Source: a virus | DNA: 64,000 bases | Direction: 5' to 3' (one strand) | IMG/VR virus record: IMGVR_UViG_3300043775_002630 | Span: 78,364 to 142,363 of that record | Shown: positions 1-8,136 of the stretch, in pieces | How the letters are laid out: every line of letters starts with the position of its first letter | Numbering within the stretch: the stretch's first letter is position 1 | Made by a program: the position numbers and the translations under genes | Notes under the pieces: generated by a model | Databases searched by the model: none | What the model was told of the DNA's origin: nothing | The model's input: the letters and a program-made list of their open reading frames with translations, nothing else

Positions 1-2
1 AA

Positions 3-641
3 AAGGAATACCCAAAAATTGCCGAACAATTTGATAAGTATTTTGATTGGTTTTTGAAAAGGTTCCCTGAAGACCAACTGATTGGTAAAAACGAAGATGA
101 ACAAAAAAATCTTGTGTTTTCTTCACGAGCAGCTTTGGTTCCTGAATTTGCAAAGATTGTTTGTATCAGTGTTGCGTTTGTTATGGAAAATGGTGATATT
201 AAGAAACAAACATTCCACAACGATAATGAACAACACTTGTTGGTGGATTGTCAAAAGTTACTTGACCGTTGTGGTAGATTAGAATTTTGGTTGTGTGGAC
301 ATAACCTTAAGAACTTTGATATTCCTATGATGGCAAAAAGAATGATTATCAACGGATTAATGCCACCATCAATCTTACCGTCTTATGACACAAAACCTTG
401 GGAGATTAGAGCGATTGACACCAAAGAAATTTGGCAATACGGTGCATACACAGCAATTGGTTCTTTGGACCTTATGTGTACCTGTATGGACGTTCCATCT
501 CCTAAAGAAGGTGAGGTTACAGGGGCTAAGGTTCACGACGCGTATTGGAATAAAGGTATGTTAAAAGAAATTGCCGAATATTGTGAAAGAGATGTTCAGG
601 TATTAATTGATGTTGTTCAAAAATTAAAAGCACTTATATGA
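3..641 (+). CDS. 3'-5' exonuclease of DEDDy / PolB-exonuclease type (5' end outside window)
   Basis: The frame is open to the left edge, so the true start lies upstream; a TTG at 54 is only an internal codon. The visible 212 residues carry an ExoII-like GHNLKNFDIP (about residue 99) and an ExoIII-like YCERDVQVLI (about residue 187), as in RNase H-fold exonucleases related to the proofreading domain of family B polymerases. The ExoI DxE motif would lie upstream of the window. Such stand-alone proteins are common in large phages and probably act in replication or DNA turnover. The stop overlaps the ATG of the dUTPase by 4 nt, so the two are co-translated. Confidence 0.75.
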   Translation, partial: KEYPKIAEQFDKYFDWFLKRFPEDQLIGKNEDEQKNLVFSSRAALVPEFAKIVCISVAFVMENGDIKKQTFHNDNEQHLLVDCQKLLDRCGRLEFWLCGHNLKNFDIPMMAKRMIINGLMPPSILPSYDTKPWEIRAIDTKEIWQYGAYTAIGSLDLMCTCMDVPSPKEGEVTGAKVHDAYWNKGMLKEIAEYCERDVQVLIDVVQKLKALI

Positions 642-1246
642 TTGATTTTGAATCAGACCCAGAATTAAACGATGAGATTAAAAGACTCTTCGACGAAATT
701 AAAAATTTTAAAGACGAGAATGATGATGAGGATTTGATGTCCGAAATTGAATCCCGTTTAGGTTTACCTTTTGACGAATTTGAAAAGTTATTAGGGGACG
801 CCTTAACAAAAAAACCATTGTTCTATAAAAAACTACACGAAGATGCTGTAGACCCAAAGTACGCATATGAAACCGATTCAGGTTTTGATTTACACAGTGT
901 AGAAGAAATCCATTTCTTACCATTTGAACGTAAGTTAGTTCCAACAGGATTATCATTTGATATTCCTGAAGGTTTTGAAATTCAAGTAAGAACTAAAAGT
1001 GGGTTGGCAATTAAACAAGGACTTATGGTTTTGAATAGTCCTGGAACTGTAGACCAAGGATACACAGGTGAGGTCAAAGTTATTCTAATGAATATGAATA
1101 ATATGGCGGTTACCGTTGAAAAAGGACAGAAGGTTGCTCAAGGCGTTTTATGTCCTGTAGAATCAGGTAAAAAAGTTTCTTTGGTGGAAGATGAATTTGA
1201 GGATAAAGAACGTGGTTCAAATGGATTTGGTTCAACAGGAATTTAA
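638..1246 (+). CDS. dut: dUTP diphosphatase (dUTPase)
   Basis: Hydrolyses dUTP to dUMP and pyrophosphate, keeping uracil out of phage DNA and feeding dTMP synthesis. All five trimeric-dUTPase motifs are present: DSGFDL (80-84 region), RTKSGLA (118-124), GTVDQGYTGEVKV (136-148, with the catalytic Asp), KGQKVAQGV (about 162-170) and the C-terminal RGSNGFGSTG (192-201). An acidic extension of about 55 residues precedes the catalytic core (202 aa against about 150 for the family); its role is unknown. It overlaps the upstream exonuclease by 4 nt. Confidence 0.93.
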   Translation: MIDFESDPELNDEIKRLFDEIKNFKDENDDEDLMSEIESRLGLPFDEFEKLLGDALTKKPLFYKKLHEDAVDPKYAYETDSGFDLHSVEEIHFLPFERKLVPTGLSFDIPEGFEIQVRTKSGLAIKQGLMVLNSPGTVDQGYTGEVKVILMNMNNMAVTVEKGQKVAQGVLCPVESGKKVSLVEDEFEDKERGSNGFGSTGI

Positions 1247-1256
1247 AAAATAAGAT

Positions 1257-2876
1257 ATGATTACTATTGGATATTCTACCCGAGAAAGTAAACCTGAGTT
1301 TATTGAATACTTAAAAACCTCATCAGGTTATGCCAAAAATGTTAGGGTTATTGAGAAAGTTAATAATGGTGAAAAATCACTATCACAAGTTTATAATGAA
1401 ATTTTAAATGAAAGTGAAACTGATATTGTAATCTTTTGTCACGATGATATCTATTTTGATAGTACTGGATGGTATCATAAAATACTAAAACATTTTGAAA
1501 AAACAGATTACGGAATTTTAGGTGTTGCTGGTACCAAATTTATGAGTGAAAATGGTACTTGGTGGTCCGACAGAAGAAAGATGTATGGTGTTGTTAATCA
1601 CGAAAGTGGGGGTAAAAAATGGGAATCAAAATACTCCACATCATTAGGAAACGGTATCGATGATGTTGTTGTTCTTGACGGTGTTTTTTTAGTGGTTCAT
1701 AAGAATAGAATTAATCATAACTTTGTCGAAGAATTTGAGGGATTTCACTTCTACGATATTCCATTTTGTTTTGAGAACTTTTTAAGTGGTGTAAAACTTG
1801 GTGTTATGTATAACGTAAGAATTACTCACAAATCAGTTGGTATGACTAACGAACAATGGGAGATAAATCGAAAAAAATTCGAGGAAAAATACAATCAACA
1901 TCTACCACAAAAATTGGCATTAGACCCTAAGACAAAATTAAAGATTTTGTTTACTTGTTTATCATTTAAAACATTGACAGGTTCTGAACTTTATGTATAC
2001 CAATTAGCCAAGTCACTTAAGAAAATGGGACACGATGTTTCTGTTATGTCAGAAATTGGTGGTCCTTTAACTGATATGGCAAAAAAAGATGGTATCAAAG
2101 TTTATTCAATTAGAGAACCTTTGGGCTATAAATTAGGAGATGGAAAGTGGAGTTTTCAAAATGGTGAAATTTCACAACCAAATGTCCTATACCCTGTTGG
2201 AGAATTGATGGTAGATTTAATTCACACTCAACACAAACCAATCACAGAACATATTTGTAGACTTTATCCAAACATACCAAAAATATCCACAATACATTCT
2301 GAAGTAATTGATTTGGAAATTCCATATGTTCACGAATCTATTAAAAAATACATTGCAATCAGACCTGAAATTAAAGATTATTTGATTACTGAACACTCAA
2401 TCGACGAGGAAAAAATTAAAGTAATTTACAACCCAATTGATAATACAAAATTTAAATCATCGACAACAAGTGAGGATTATGTTCTGTTTGTCGGTACTTT
2501 AGATTATTTGAGAAAAAATACAATTTTTGATTTAGTTGAGAAAACTAAAGAAAGGGGTTTGAAATTAGTGGTTGTTGGTGAAGATAAATCAATTTATTTA
2601 AACGAATTAAAAAGTCACTCTCACGTAGAATATTATCCTGCGACTTGGTCGGTTGAGAAATATGTTTCAAAGTGTAAAGAAACTGCAGGTATTCAATTAG
2701 GGAGAACAACTATTGAAGGTTGGATTTCAGGTAAACCAGGTTGGATTTATAAAGTCGATGCTCAAGGGAATATAATGGATATTGAGTATCACGAACCCCC
2801 AACTGATGTGGATAAATACTATTCGGAAAATGTTACTAAACAAGTAATTGATGAATATCTTTATTCGGTAGTTTAA
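1257..2876 (+). CDS. Two-domain glycosyltransferase (GT2-like N-terminus, GT4-like C-terminus)
   Basis: First gene of the glycan operon. Residues 1 to about 215 look like a GT-A fold transferase, with the acidic metal-binding HDD at 62-64. From about residue 228 a GT-B domain begins (ILFTCLSFKTLTGSELYV) with the Rossmann-like pattern of GT4 enzymes and a second half containing LFVGTLDYLRKNT. The protein probably adds two sugars in succession to one acceptor. Donor and acceptor cannot be read from the sequence. The GT-B part lacks the clear E-x7-E motif of classical GT4 enzymes, so that half could be degenerate. Confidence 0.75.
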   Translation: MITIGYSTRESKPEFIEYLKTSSGYAKNVRVIEKVNNGEKSLSQVYNEILNESETDIVIFCHDDIYFDSTGWYHKILKHFEKTDYGILGVAGTKFMSENGTWWSDRRKMYGVVNHESGGKKWESKYSTSLGNGIDDVVVLDGVFLVVHKNRINHNFVEEFEGFHFYDIPFCFENFLSGVKLGVMYNVRITHKSVGMTNEQWEINRKKFEEKYNQHLPQKLALDPKTKLKILFTCLSFKTLTGSELYVYQLAKSLKKMGHDVSVMSEIGGPLTDMAKKDGIKVYSIREPLGYKLGDGKWSFQNGEISQPNVLYPVGELMVDLIHTQHKPITEHICRLYPNIPKISTIHSEVIDLEIPYVHESIKKYIAIRPEIKDYLITEHSIDEEKIKVIYNPIDNTKFKSSTTSEDYVLFVGTLDYLRKNTIFDLVEKTKERGLKLVVVGEDKSIYLNELKSHSHVEYYPATWSVEKYVSKCKETAGIQLGRTTIEGWISGKPGWIYKVDAQGNIMDIEYHEPPTDVDKYYSENVTKQVIDEYLYSVV

Positions 2877-2927
2877 AGTCCTTATTTATTTTTACTAAAA
2901 AATTATTATTTTAGTATAAAAATTAAT

Positions 2928-4904
2928 ATGATAGTTCTTACAACAACATATAATTGTGAAAATTTTGTAGAAAGGTCTTTACTGAGTATAATGAGTCAAC
3001 GTTTTAAAAACTTTACTTGTTATATTACTGATGATATGTCTACCGACAATACAGTGTCAATAATCAAAGAGACTATTAAGGGTGACGATAGATTTGTATT
3101 GATTGAAAATACAAAAAAGATGTATCAACCAGGAAATTACGACCAAGTAATCAGAGGTTTAAACATACCTGATGATGAGGTTTGTGTTGAAGTAGATGGT
3201 GATGATTGGTTACCTAATTCAAATGTATTAGGGTTTATTGACGATGTTTATAAAAACCCTGATATTTGGATGACAAGTGGTTCATTTAAGTATCACGATG
3301 GTAGACTTGGTTTTGCAAAAAAACCACATAATTTATTAGACATTAGAAAACAAACTTTTACCCTAACGCATTTAAGAACTTGGAAATCTTGGTTATGGAA
3401 AAAAATTGAGCAGTCTGATTTAATGGATTCTAATGGCGAATATTGGTCGGTTGCTGGGGATTTATCATTTATGTTTCCAATGGTTGAGATGTCAGGCGAA
3501 AAACACTTTAAGTTCATACCTGAAATTTTATACGTCTATAACGAATCAAACCCGTTAAATGACCATAAAGTTAATATGTCAGTTGTGAATAATACAACGT
3601 CAATAATTAGGAATAAGAAACCATACAAAAGATTATCAGGTTCCGAATCAACAAACCCACACGATTTAATTACAAATCAAAGATTTGATGTGATTGTTAA
3701 ATATCTTTACGCACAATCTATAATTAAAAATTATCAGACAGATACGTACAAAAATTTATACAAAGAACATTTAATAAAATGGAATAATTGTTTTGAAATT
3801 TCAAACCCATCAAAAAATTCATTCGAGGTATTTGACAATACTTTTAAAGATATTATCACTAATATAAGTGAGAATGGATTTGACCCACAAATATCAAAAA
3901 TCCCTGTGGTGAATGATAAATATATTGTTAATGGTGCTCACAGATTGGCCGCGAGTTTAGCTTTAAATAAGAATGTTTTTACTGAAGAATCTACAAGTAT
4001 TAAAGACGGTCAACTAATTTGTTCTTGGGAGGGTGAATTCAAAAAATTAAATTTAAGTGAAACTCTATGTGATAGAGTTGCTCTTGAATACGCAAAATTA
4101 AAAAATAACACTTATATTGTTAGCGTTTTTCCATCAACAGGAGGGAATATCGAAGTACCTCTTTCTATTCTAAAAAAATACGGTTCTGTATTTTATTACA
4201 AACAAATAAAATTAGAAAAGAACGGTCCTCTAAACTTTATGAGAGAGTTATATGCCGGTGAACAATGGGCTGGTAATCATCAAAACAATTACATTGGTTA
4301 TAGACAGAAAGAAGGTTTGTGTTTTACACAAAACGCACCTGTAACAATCTTCTTAGTTGAATTTGATAGTGTTGAGCAGTCTGTAAGAGCTAAAGAAGAA
4401 ATTAGGAATCGTTTTAATATAGGAAAACATTCTGTTCATATAAATGACACTCACGACCAAACTATCAGACTTTCACAATGTGTATTTAATCAGAACTCAA
4501 TAAAATTTATGTGTGATAGTACCCCATCAGATTACAGAAAATTTGATGGTTTATTAAATAGTTTTAAAAAATATATTGAGGATAATAATTTAGATATTGA
4601 TGAATATGCGGTAACCGCAAGTTCAATACTATCAATCTATGGTCTTAGAGAAGGTAAAGACTTAGATTATATCCACACAAAATCAGCACCGTTAATTAAA
4701 GTAAGTGATGATATACAATCTCATAATTCATATGGTATTGGTAGATATGAACTTAATTATGATGAAATAATTCACAATCCAGTTAATCATTTCTATTCGA
4801 GAGGGGTCAAATTTGTTTCCCCAAAAATAATAAAAGATATGAAAGAAAAGAGGAACGAACCGAAAGATATTAACGATATAAACCTATTAAATAGTATATT
4901 GTAA
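2928..4904 (+). CDS. GT2 glycosyltransferase fused to ParB-like and nucleotidyltransferase-like regions
   Basis: Residues 1 to about 210 are a family 2 glycosyltransferase: LTTTYNCENFVERSLLSI at the start, DDMSTDNT, and EVDGDDW (about residue 90) as the metal-binding DxD. A middle segment near residues 324-342 (IPVVNDKYIVNGAHRLAAS) resembles the GxHR core of ParB/sulfiredoxin-type domains. The C-terminal 100 residues (from about 558, with LSIYGLREGKDLDYI) resemble minimal nucleotidyltransferase-like domains seen in capsule genes. The GT2 call is firm; the other two are by eye. TATTTATT lies 37 nt before the ATG. Confidence 0.7.
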   Translation: MIVLTTTYNCENFVERSLLSIMSQRFKNFTCYITDDMSTDNTVSIIKETIKGDDRFVLIENTKKMYQPGNYDQVIRGLNIPDDEVCVEVDGDDWLPNSNVLGFIDDVYKNPDIWMTSGSFKYHDGRLGFAKKPHNLLDIRKQTFTLTHLRTWKSWLWKKIEQSDLMDSNGEYWSVAGDLSFMFPMVEMSGEKHFKFIPEILYVYNESNPLNDHKVNMSVVNNTTSIIRNKKPYKRLSGSESTNPHDLITNQRFDVIVKYLYAQSIIKNYQTDTYKNLYKEHLIKWNNCFEISNPSKNSFEVFDNTFKDIITNISENGFDPQISKIPVVNDKYIVNGAHRLAASLALNKNVFTEESTSIKDGQLICSWEGEFKKLNLSETLCDRVALEYAKLKNNTYIVSVFPSTGGNIEVPLSILKKYGSVFYYKQIKLEKNGPLNFMRELYAGEQWAGNHQNNYIGYRQKEGLCFTQNAPVTIFLVEFDSVEQSVRAKEEIRNRFNIGKHSVHINDTHDQTIRLSQCVFNQNSIKFMCDSTPSDYRKFDGLLNSFKKYIEDNNLDIDEYAVTASSILSIYGLREGKDLDYIHTKSAPLIKVSDDIQSHNSYGIGRYELNYDEIIHNPVNHFYSRGVKFVSPKIIKDMKEKRNEPKDINDINLLNSIL

Positions 4905-4907
4905 AAT

Positions 4908-5507
4908 ATGCCAATATCAGATAACCTAAAAACAATTTTTGTCCATATACCAAAAAACGCTGGTACTGCAATTACTAATAGTAAAATTGCAAGATTTTAT
5001 ATGGGTGGTCACGATTCGGCAAAAGAAATTAAAAATAAAGAACCTAAAAAATGGGACGAATATTTCAAATTTGCCGTCATTAGAAATCCTTGGGATAGGG
5101 TCGTTTCCAATTATGAGTATGCTCGTATGGAAAAAAGTTATTGGCACCACGTAAGTGACACGAATGTTGGCGCGGCTCATTTCGATTACCATACATTGAA
5201 AGATAAAACATTTGAGGAGTGTGTTAATATGTTGTATGAAGACAGGTCGTCTTTAAAACATCAAGGTTGGGCACCTCAATATGTGTGGATATCTGATAAT
5301 GAAAAAAATATTTTAGTTGATAAAGTTTTTTATCACGAAACTTTAGAAACTGATGAGGAGTTTAATAAGTTAATTCCTGATTTAGAAAAGGTAAACTTTA
5401 GTGATAGAAAAAGCAACAATTACAAAGATTATTATACTGAAGATTTGATACGTAAGGTGTCAGAGATTTATGAATATGATATAAATTTATTTAAATTCAA
5501 ATACTAA
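4908..5507 (+). CDS. PAPS-dependent carbohydrate sulfotransferase
   Basis: Transfers sulfate from PAPS to a hydroxyl, here probably of a sugar. The 5'-phosphosulfate loop is FVHIPKNAGTAI (about residues 11-22) and the 3'-phosphate-binding segment is AVIRNPWDRVVSNYEY (about 57-72), the two hallmark motifs of the sulfotransferase family 2 type. It is 199 aa, a minimal single-domain form, with no signal peptide, so it acts in the cytoplasm. The APS kinase that makes PAPS begins 3 nt after its stop, strong support for the assignment. Confidence 0.87.
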   Translation: MPISDNLKTIFVHIPKNAGTAITNSKIARFYMGGHDSAKEIKNKEPKKWDEYFKFAVIRNPWDRVVSNYEYARMEKSYWHHVSDTNVGAAHFDYHTLKDKTFEECVNMLYEDRSSLKHQGWAPQYVWISDNEKNILVDKVFYHETLETDEEFNKLIPDLEKVNFSDRKSNNYKDYYTEDLIRKVSEIYEYDINLFKFKY

Positions 5508-5510
5508 ATT

Positions 5511-5960
5511 ATGATTTATTGGTTTACAGGCCAGCCAGGCCACGGAAAAACGGTTTTATCTAACCATTTAAAAGGTTATTTAGAATCAAATTACAAAAAA
5601 AATGTCATTCACATTGATGGTGATGACATTAGAGAAATCTTTCAGAATAAAGACTATTCAAGGGAAGGTAGAATTAAAAACATAACATTCGCACAAAACT
5701 TGGCACATTTTTGTAGTCACAAAGGATTTGACGTTGTTGTTAGTGTTGTTGCACCATATAAAGAAGTTCGAGATTCTTTTAAGGAAAGAATGGGTGAAAA
5801 TATGGTAGAATTATATGTACACACAACTGAGGAAAGAGGACGTGAAAATTACCACGTCGCAGATTACGAAGCACCAACTGAAAATTATGTTGATGTTGAT
5901 ACAACAGATGAATCACCAGAAGGTTCATTGGTTTACATTATTAATGAATTAGATATATGA
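5511..5960 (+). CDS. cysC: Adenylylsulfate (APS) kinase
   Basis: Phosphorylates APS with ATP to give PAPS, the donor for the sulfotransferase encoded immediately upstream. Visible features: P-loop GQPGHGKT (7-14), HIDGDDIRE (34-42), SREGRIKN (50-57), a VAPYKEVRD segment (80-88) and YEAPTENYVDVD (119-130), matching the APS kinase pattern. Length is 149 aa, slightly short of the usual 170-200. No ATP sulfurylase is seen in the window, so APS may come from the host. It overlaps the next gene by 4 nt. Confidence 0.87.
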   Translation: MIYWFTGQPGHGKTVLSNHLKGYLESNYKKNVIHIDGDDIREIFQNKDYSREGRIKNITFAQNLAHFCSHKGFDVVVSVVAPYKEVRDSFKERMGENMVELYVHTTEERGRENYHVADYEAPTENYVDVDTTDESPEGSLVYIINELDI

Positions 5961-6298
5961 AGAAATTTAACACCTATTTTTGTGACATAGATGGCACAAT
6001 TTTTAAGTATAGAAAGTTTACTGATATACCAGTCACAAAACCTGAAGTAATAACATCAGTTGCTGAAAAATTAAATGAATGGTTTTATGAAGGTCATCAT
6101 ATTGTTTTAACTACCGCAAGACCTGAAAATTTGAGAAGCCACACTGAATTTGAATTAAAAGATAATAATATAAAATACAATCAATTGGTTATGGGTATCG
6201 AAAGAGGTCCAAGATATCTAATAAATGATATGGACCCTGATAAAGAAGGTGAAAGAGCAATTGGTATAAACTTAAATAGAGATAAAGGATTTGAATAA
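5957..6298 (+). CDS. HAD-family phosphatase
   Basis: A small HAD hydrolase of 113 aa. Motif I is FCDIDGTIF (DxDG, about residues 8-16), motif II LTTARPENLRS (about 51-61), and the acidic motif IV is NDMDPD (about 93-98). There is no room for a large cap domain, which resembles capsule-locus phosphatases acting on sugar phosphates or on larger substrates. Substrate unknown; the location between APS kinase and a nucleotidyltransferase suggests a role in making an activated precursor. A 3'-phosphoadenosine phosphate phosphatase role is conceivable but is not shown by the sequence. Confidence 0.7.
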   Translation: MKKFNTYFCDIDGTIFKYRKFTDIPVTKPEVITSVAEKLNEWFYEGHHIVLTTARPENLRSHTEFELKDNNIKYNQLVMGIERGPRYLINDMDPDKEGERAIGINLNRDKGFE

Positions 6299-6299
6299 A

Positions 6300-6704
6300 A
6301 TGGAAAATTGGACTAAAAAAATTCACGTAGGGTCGTCCTTACCCGCTAAAGATGGACAATACGCAATGTTTGTTGGTAGATGGCAACCACTCCATCCTGG
6401 ACACCAAGAACTTTTTAAACAAGCAATGGATGAAGGTAAGAATGTTTTAATTTGTATTAGAGACATTGCCCCTGACGAAAAAAATCCATTTGCTGCCGAA
6501 GAGGTTAGACAAAATATTATGGAACATTACTCAAATGAATGTGAGGAAGGAAAGGTAAAAGTTATGGTTATTCCAGATATCTGCTCAATAGAATTTGGAA
6601 GAGGAGTTGGTTACGATATTATTGAGCGTATACCACCACAGCAAATTGCAGATATTTCAGCAACTAAAATTCGTGAACAAATGAAAAAAGAAGGTAAATT
6701 ATGA
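6300..6704 (+). CDS. Nucleotidyltransferase of the cytidylyltransferase-like (HxGH) superfamily
   Basis: The nucleotide-binding signature GRWQPLHPGH lies near residues 26-35 and ISATKIREQM near the C-terminus corresponds to the ISxTxIR motif of this fold, seen in NMN/pantetheine-phosphate adenylyltransferases and glycerol-phosphate or sugar-phosphate cytidylyltransferases. I chose the ATG at 6300 over the in-frame TTG at 6291, which lies inside the previous gene. Beside an APS kinase one might expect ATP sulfurylase, but the motifs do not match that enzyme. It more likely makes a CDP- or ADP-activated precursor. Exact substrate unresolved. Confidence 0.7.
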   Translation: MENWTKKIHVGSSLPAKDGQYAMFVGRWQPLHPGHQELFKQAMDEGKNVLICIRDIAPDEKNPFAAEEVRQNIMEHYSNECEEGKVKVMVIPDICSIEFGRGVGYDIIERIPPQQIADISATKIREQMKKEGKL

Positions 6705-6934
6705 TTGATGTAAAAATTAGATACAATACGGTTTGTGATGATAATCACATGTATTGGAGAATTTTAATAAACGGTGTTGAACATACTTGTTCAAATATCT
6801 TAATAGAAACACCCATGCACACAACTATTGATACGGTGTATGACCCATCAAGAGAAAAAATGGTAACAAAACACCATATCTCTTGTATGGCATCTGAAGT
6901 TATTTGGAAGGGTGATGTTGTAATTGTTAAGTAA
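6701..6934 (+). CDS. Small hypothetical protein
   Basis: Encodes 77 aa with no membrane segment and a predicted beta-rich pattern (alternating hydrophobic residues, MYWRILINGVEHTCSNILIE). It overlaps the nucleotidyltransferase by 4 nt and the following DUF2061 gene by 1 nt, so it is clearly part of the operon. I do not recognise the family. Confidence 0.6.
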   Translation: MIDVKIRYNTVCDDNHMYWRILINGVEHTCSNILIETPMHTTIDTVYDPSREKMVTKHHISCMASEVIWKGDVVIVK

Positions 6935-7155
6935 TGGTAAACGTTAAAAGACATATTGGTAAAACTATAAGTTACCGTTTGATTGGGACACTTACAACAG
7001 TGTTAGTAGCATATTCTTTTGGAGCGGATATAAAATTAGCTTCCTTAATGGGTGTTGGTGAATTATTATTTAAACCAGTAATCTACTTTTTACACGAAAG
7101 AGTTTGGTACAAATACATAAAATTTGGGTTGATAGAAAAAAAAGATGGAAATTAA
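6934..7155 (+). CDS. DUF2061-family small membrane protein
   Basis: Encodes 73 aa with the DUF2061 pattern: an N-terminal KRHIGKTISYRLIGT, a first membrane segment (about 16-30), a short SLMGVGELLFKPVIYFLHER second segment, and VWYKYIKFG. From family knowledge, DUF2061 proteins occur in Bacteroidota beside or fused to sulfate-activation genes. Its presence three genes downstream of an APS kinase therefore fits a sulfate-activation module. Its biochemical function is not known. The coding sequence overlaps the methyltransferase start by 11 nt. Confidence 0.75.
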   Translation: MVNVKRHIGKTISYRLIGTLTTVLVAYSFGADIKLASLMGVGELLFKPVIYFLHERVWYKYIKFGLIEKKDGN

Positions 7156-7705
7156 AGATATACAACATTCTGAAAATTGGTTTAATTACCAAGAATTTTA
7201 CAATGAAATTGCTAGTAAAAAATATGAAACTTTAGTTGAGTTAGGTACTTGGAAAGGTCACTCACTATCTTATTTGGCAAAAAAATTATTAGAACAAACT
7301 TACAAATTTGAACTATACGGAGTTGATTTATTTGATGATTCGTACATTCACACCAAAGAAGGAAACGAATATTTAACACCACAAATGAAATATATTTATG
7401 ATGTTTATAATCAAAATTTAATTGATGCCGGTGTTAGAGATGTTGTTAAAGACATTAAAGGTAATACTTGGGACGCCGCAGCTCAATTTGAAGATGGTAG
7501 TGTGGATTTTGTGTTTATTGATGCAGACCATAATTATGAGTCAGTAAAAAAAGACATTCTTTCTTGGTTACCAAAAATGAGAGAAGGTGGAATTATGTCA
7601 GGTCACGATTATTGGAATCATACTTGTGGTGTTAAACAAGCAGTTGATGAACTTTTTCCTAATGTAATCATCGGTACAAATAACATTTGGATGGTTAAAT
7701 TTTAA
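7145..7705 (+). CDS. Class I SAM-dependent methyltransferase (Methyltransf_24 type)
   Basis: The SAM-binding motif I is LVELGTWKGHSLSYL (about residues 31-45), followed by YGVDLFDD (acidic residue that binds ribose) and VDFVFIDADHNYESVKKD with GGIMSGHDY, the pattern of class I methyltransferases found in polysaccharide and rhamnosyl O-methylation loci. It probably methylates a sugar made or transferred by neighbouring genes, perhaps capping a chain. 186 aa, cytoplasmic. Substrate is inferred from context only. Confidence 0.8.
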   Translation: MEIKDIQHSENWFNYQEFYNEIASKKYETLVELGTWKGHSLSYLAKKLLEQTYKFELYGVDLFDDSYIHTKEGNEYLTPQMKYIYDVYNQNLIDAGVRDVVKDIKGNTWDAAAQFEDGSVDFVFIDADHNYESVKKDILSWLPKMREGGIMSGHDYWNHTCGVKQAVDELFPNVIIGTNNIWMVKF

Positions 7706-7707
7706 TT

Positions 7708-8136
7708 ATGAAAAAAATTTCACATAGAGGTAATTTAAATGGTCGTATTCCTGAGAGAGAAAACTCACCTGATTATATTGTTGAGTCTTTATCTCTTGGT
7801 TATAATTGTGAGATTGATGTTTGGGTGGTTAATGATGAATATTTTTTAGGTCACGACAAAGCTCAATACAAAATTGAGGAGACATTTTTAGAAAGCAATT
7901 TATTATGGTGTCACGCTAAAAATATTCAAGCTCTCGAAAAGATGTTAAAGAATAAAAAAATACATTGTTTTTGGCATCAAAATGATGATGTTACTTTAAC
8001 ATCGAAAGGTTTTATTTGGACCTATCCAAATAAAGAATTAACAAAAAAATCAATCTGTGTTTTACCTGAACTAAATTCTTTTGATATGGGAGATTGTTAT
8101 GGGGTCTGTTCAGATTATATTCAACAATACAAATGA
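7708..8136 (+). CDS. Half-length glycerophosphodiester phosphodiesterase-like protein
   Basis: The start SHRGNLNG contains the HRG (6-8) of GDPD enzymes, with EN (19-20), CEIDVWV (E36, D38) and LGHD (H49) giving the expected metal and catalytic residues of the TIM-barrel active site. At 142 aa it is about half the usual length, so the barrel would be incomplete unless it folds differently. Similar short proteins sit in some sugar-phosphate loci. It may hydrolyse a glycerophosphodiester or be a degenerate binding protein. Confidence 0.62.
   Translation: MKKISHRGNLNGRIPERENSPDYIVESLSLGYNCEIDVWVVNDEYFLGHDKAQYKIEETFLESNLLWCHAKNIQALEKMLKNKKIHCFWHQNDDVTLTSKGFIWTYPNKELTKKSICVLPELNSFDMGDCYGVCSDYIQQYK

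Noticed and set aside
4926-5192. Antisense frame within the sulfotransferase gene
   Set aside because: Lies fully within a well-supported coding sequence with both PAPS-binding motifs and has no start context.
6300-6704. ATP sulfurylase to complete the sulfate pathway
   Set aside because: HPGH is shared by the wider nucleotidyltransferase superfamily; ISATKIRE and the size point to an NMN/cytidylyltransferase-type enzyme, not sulfurylase.
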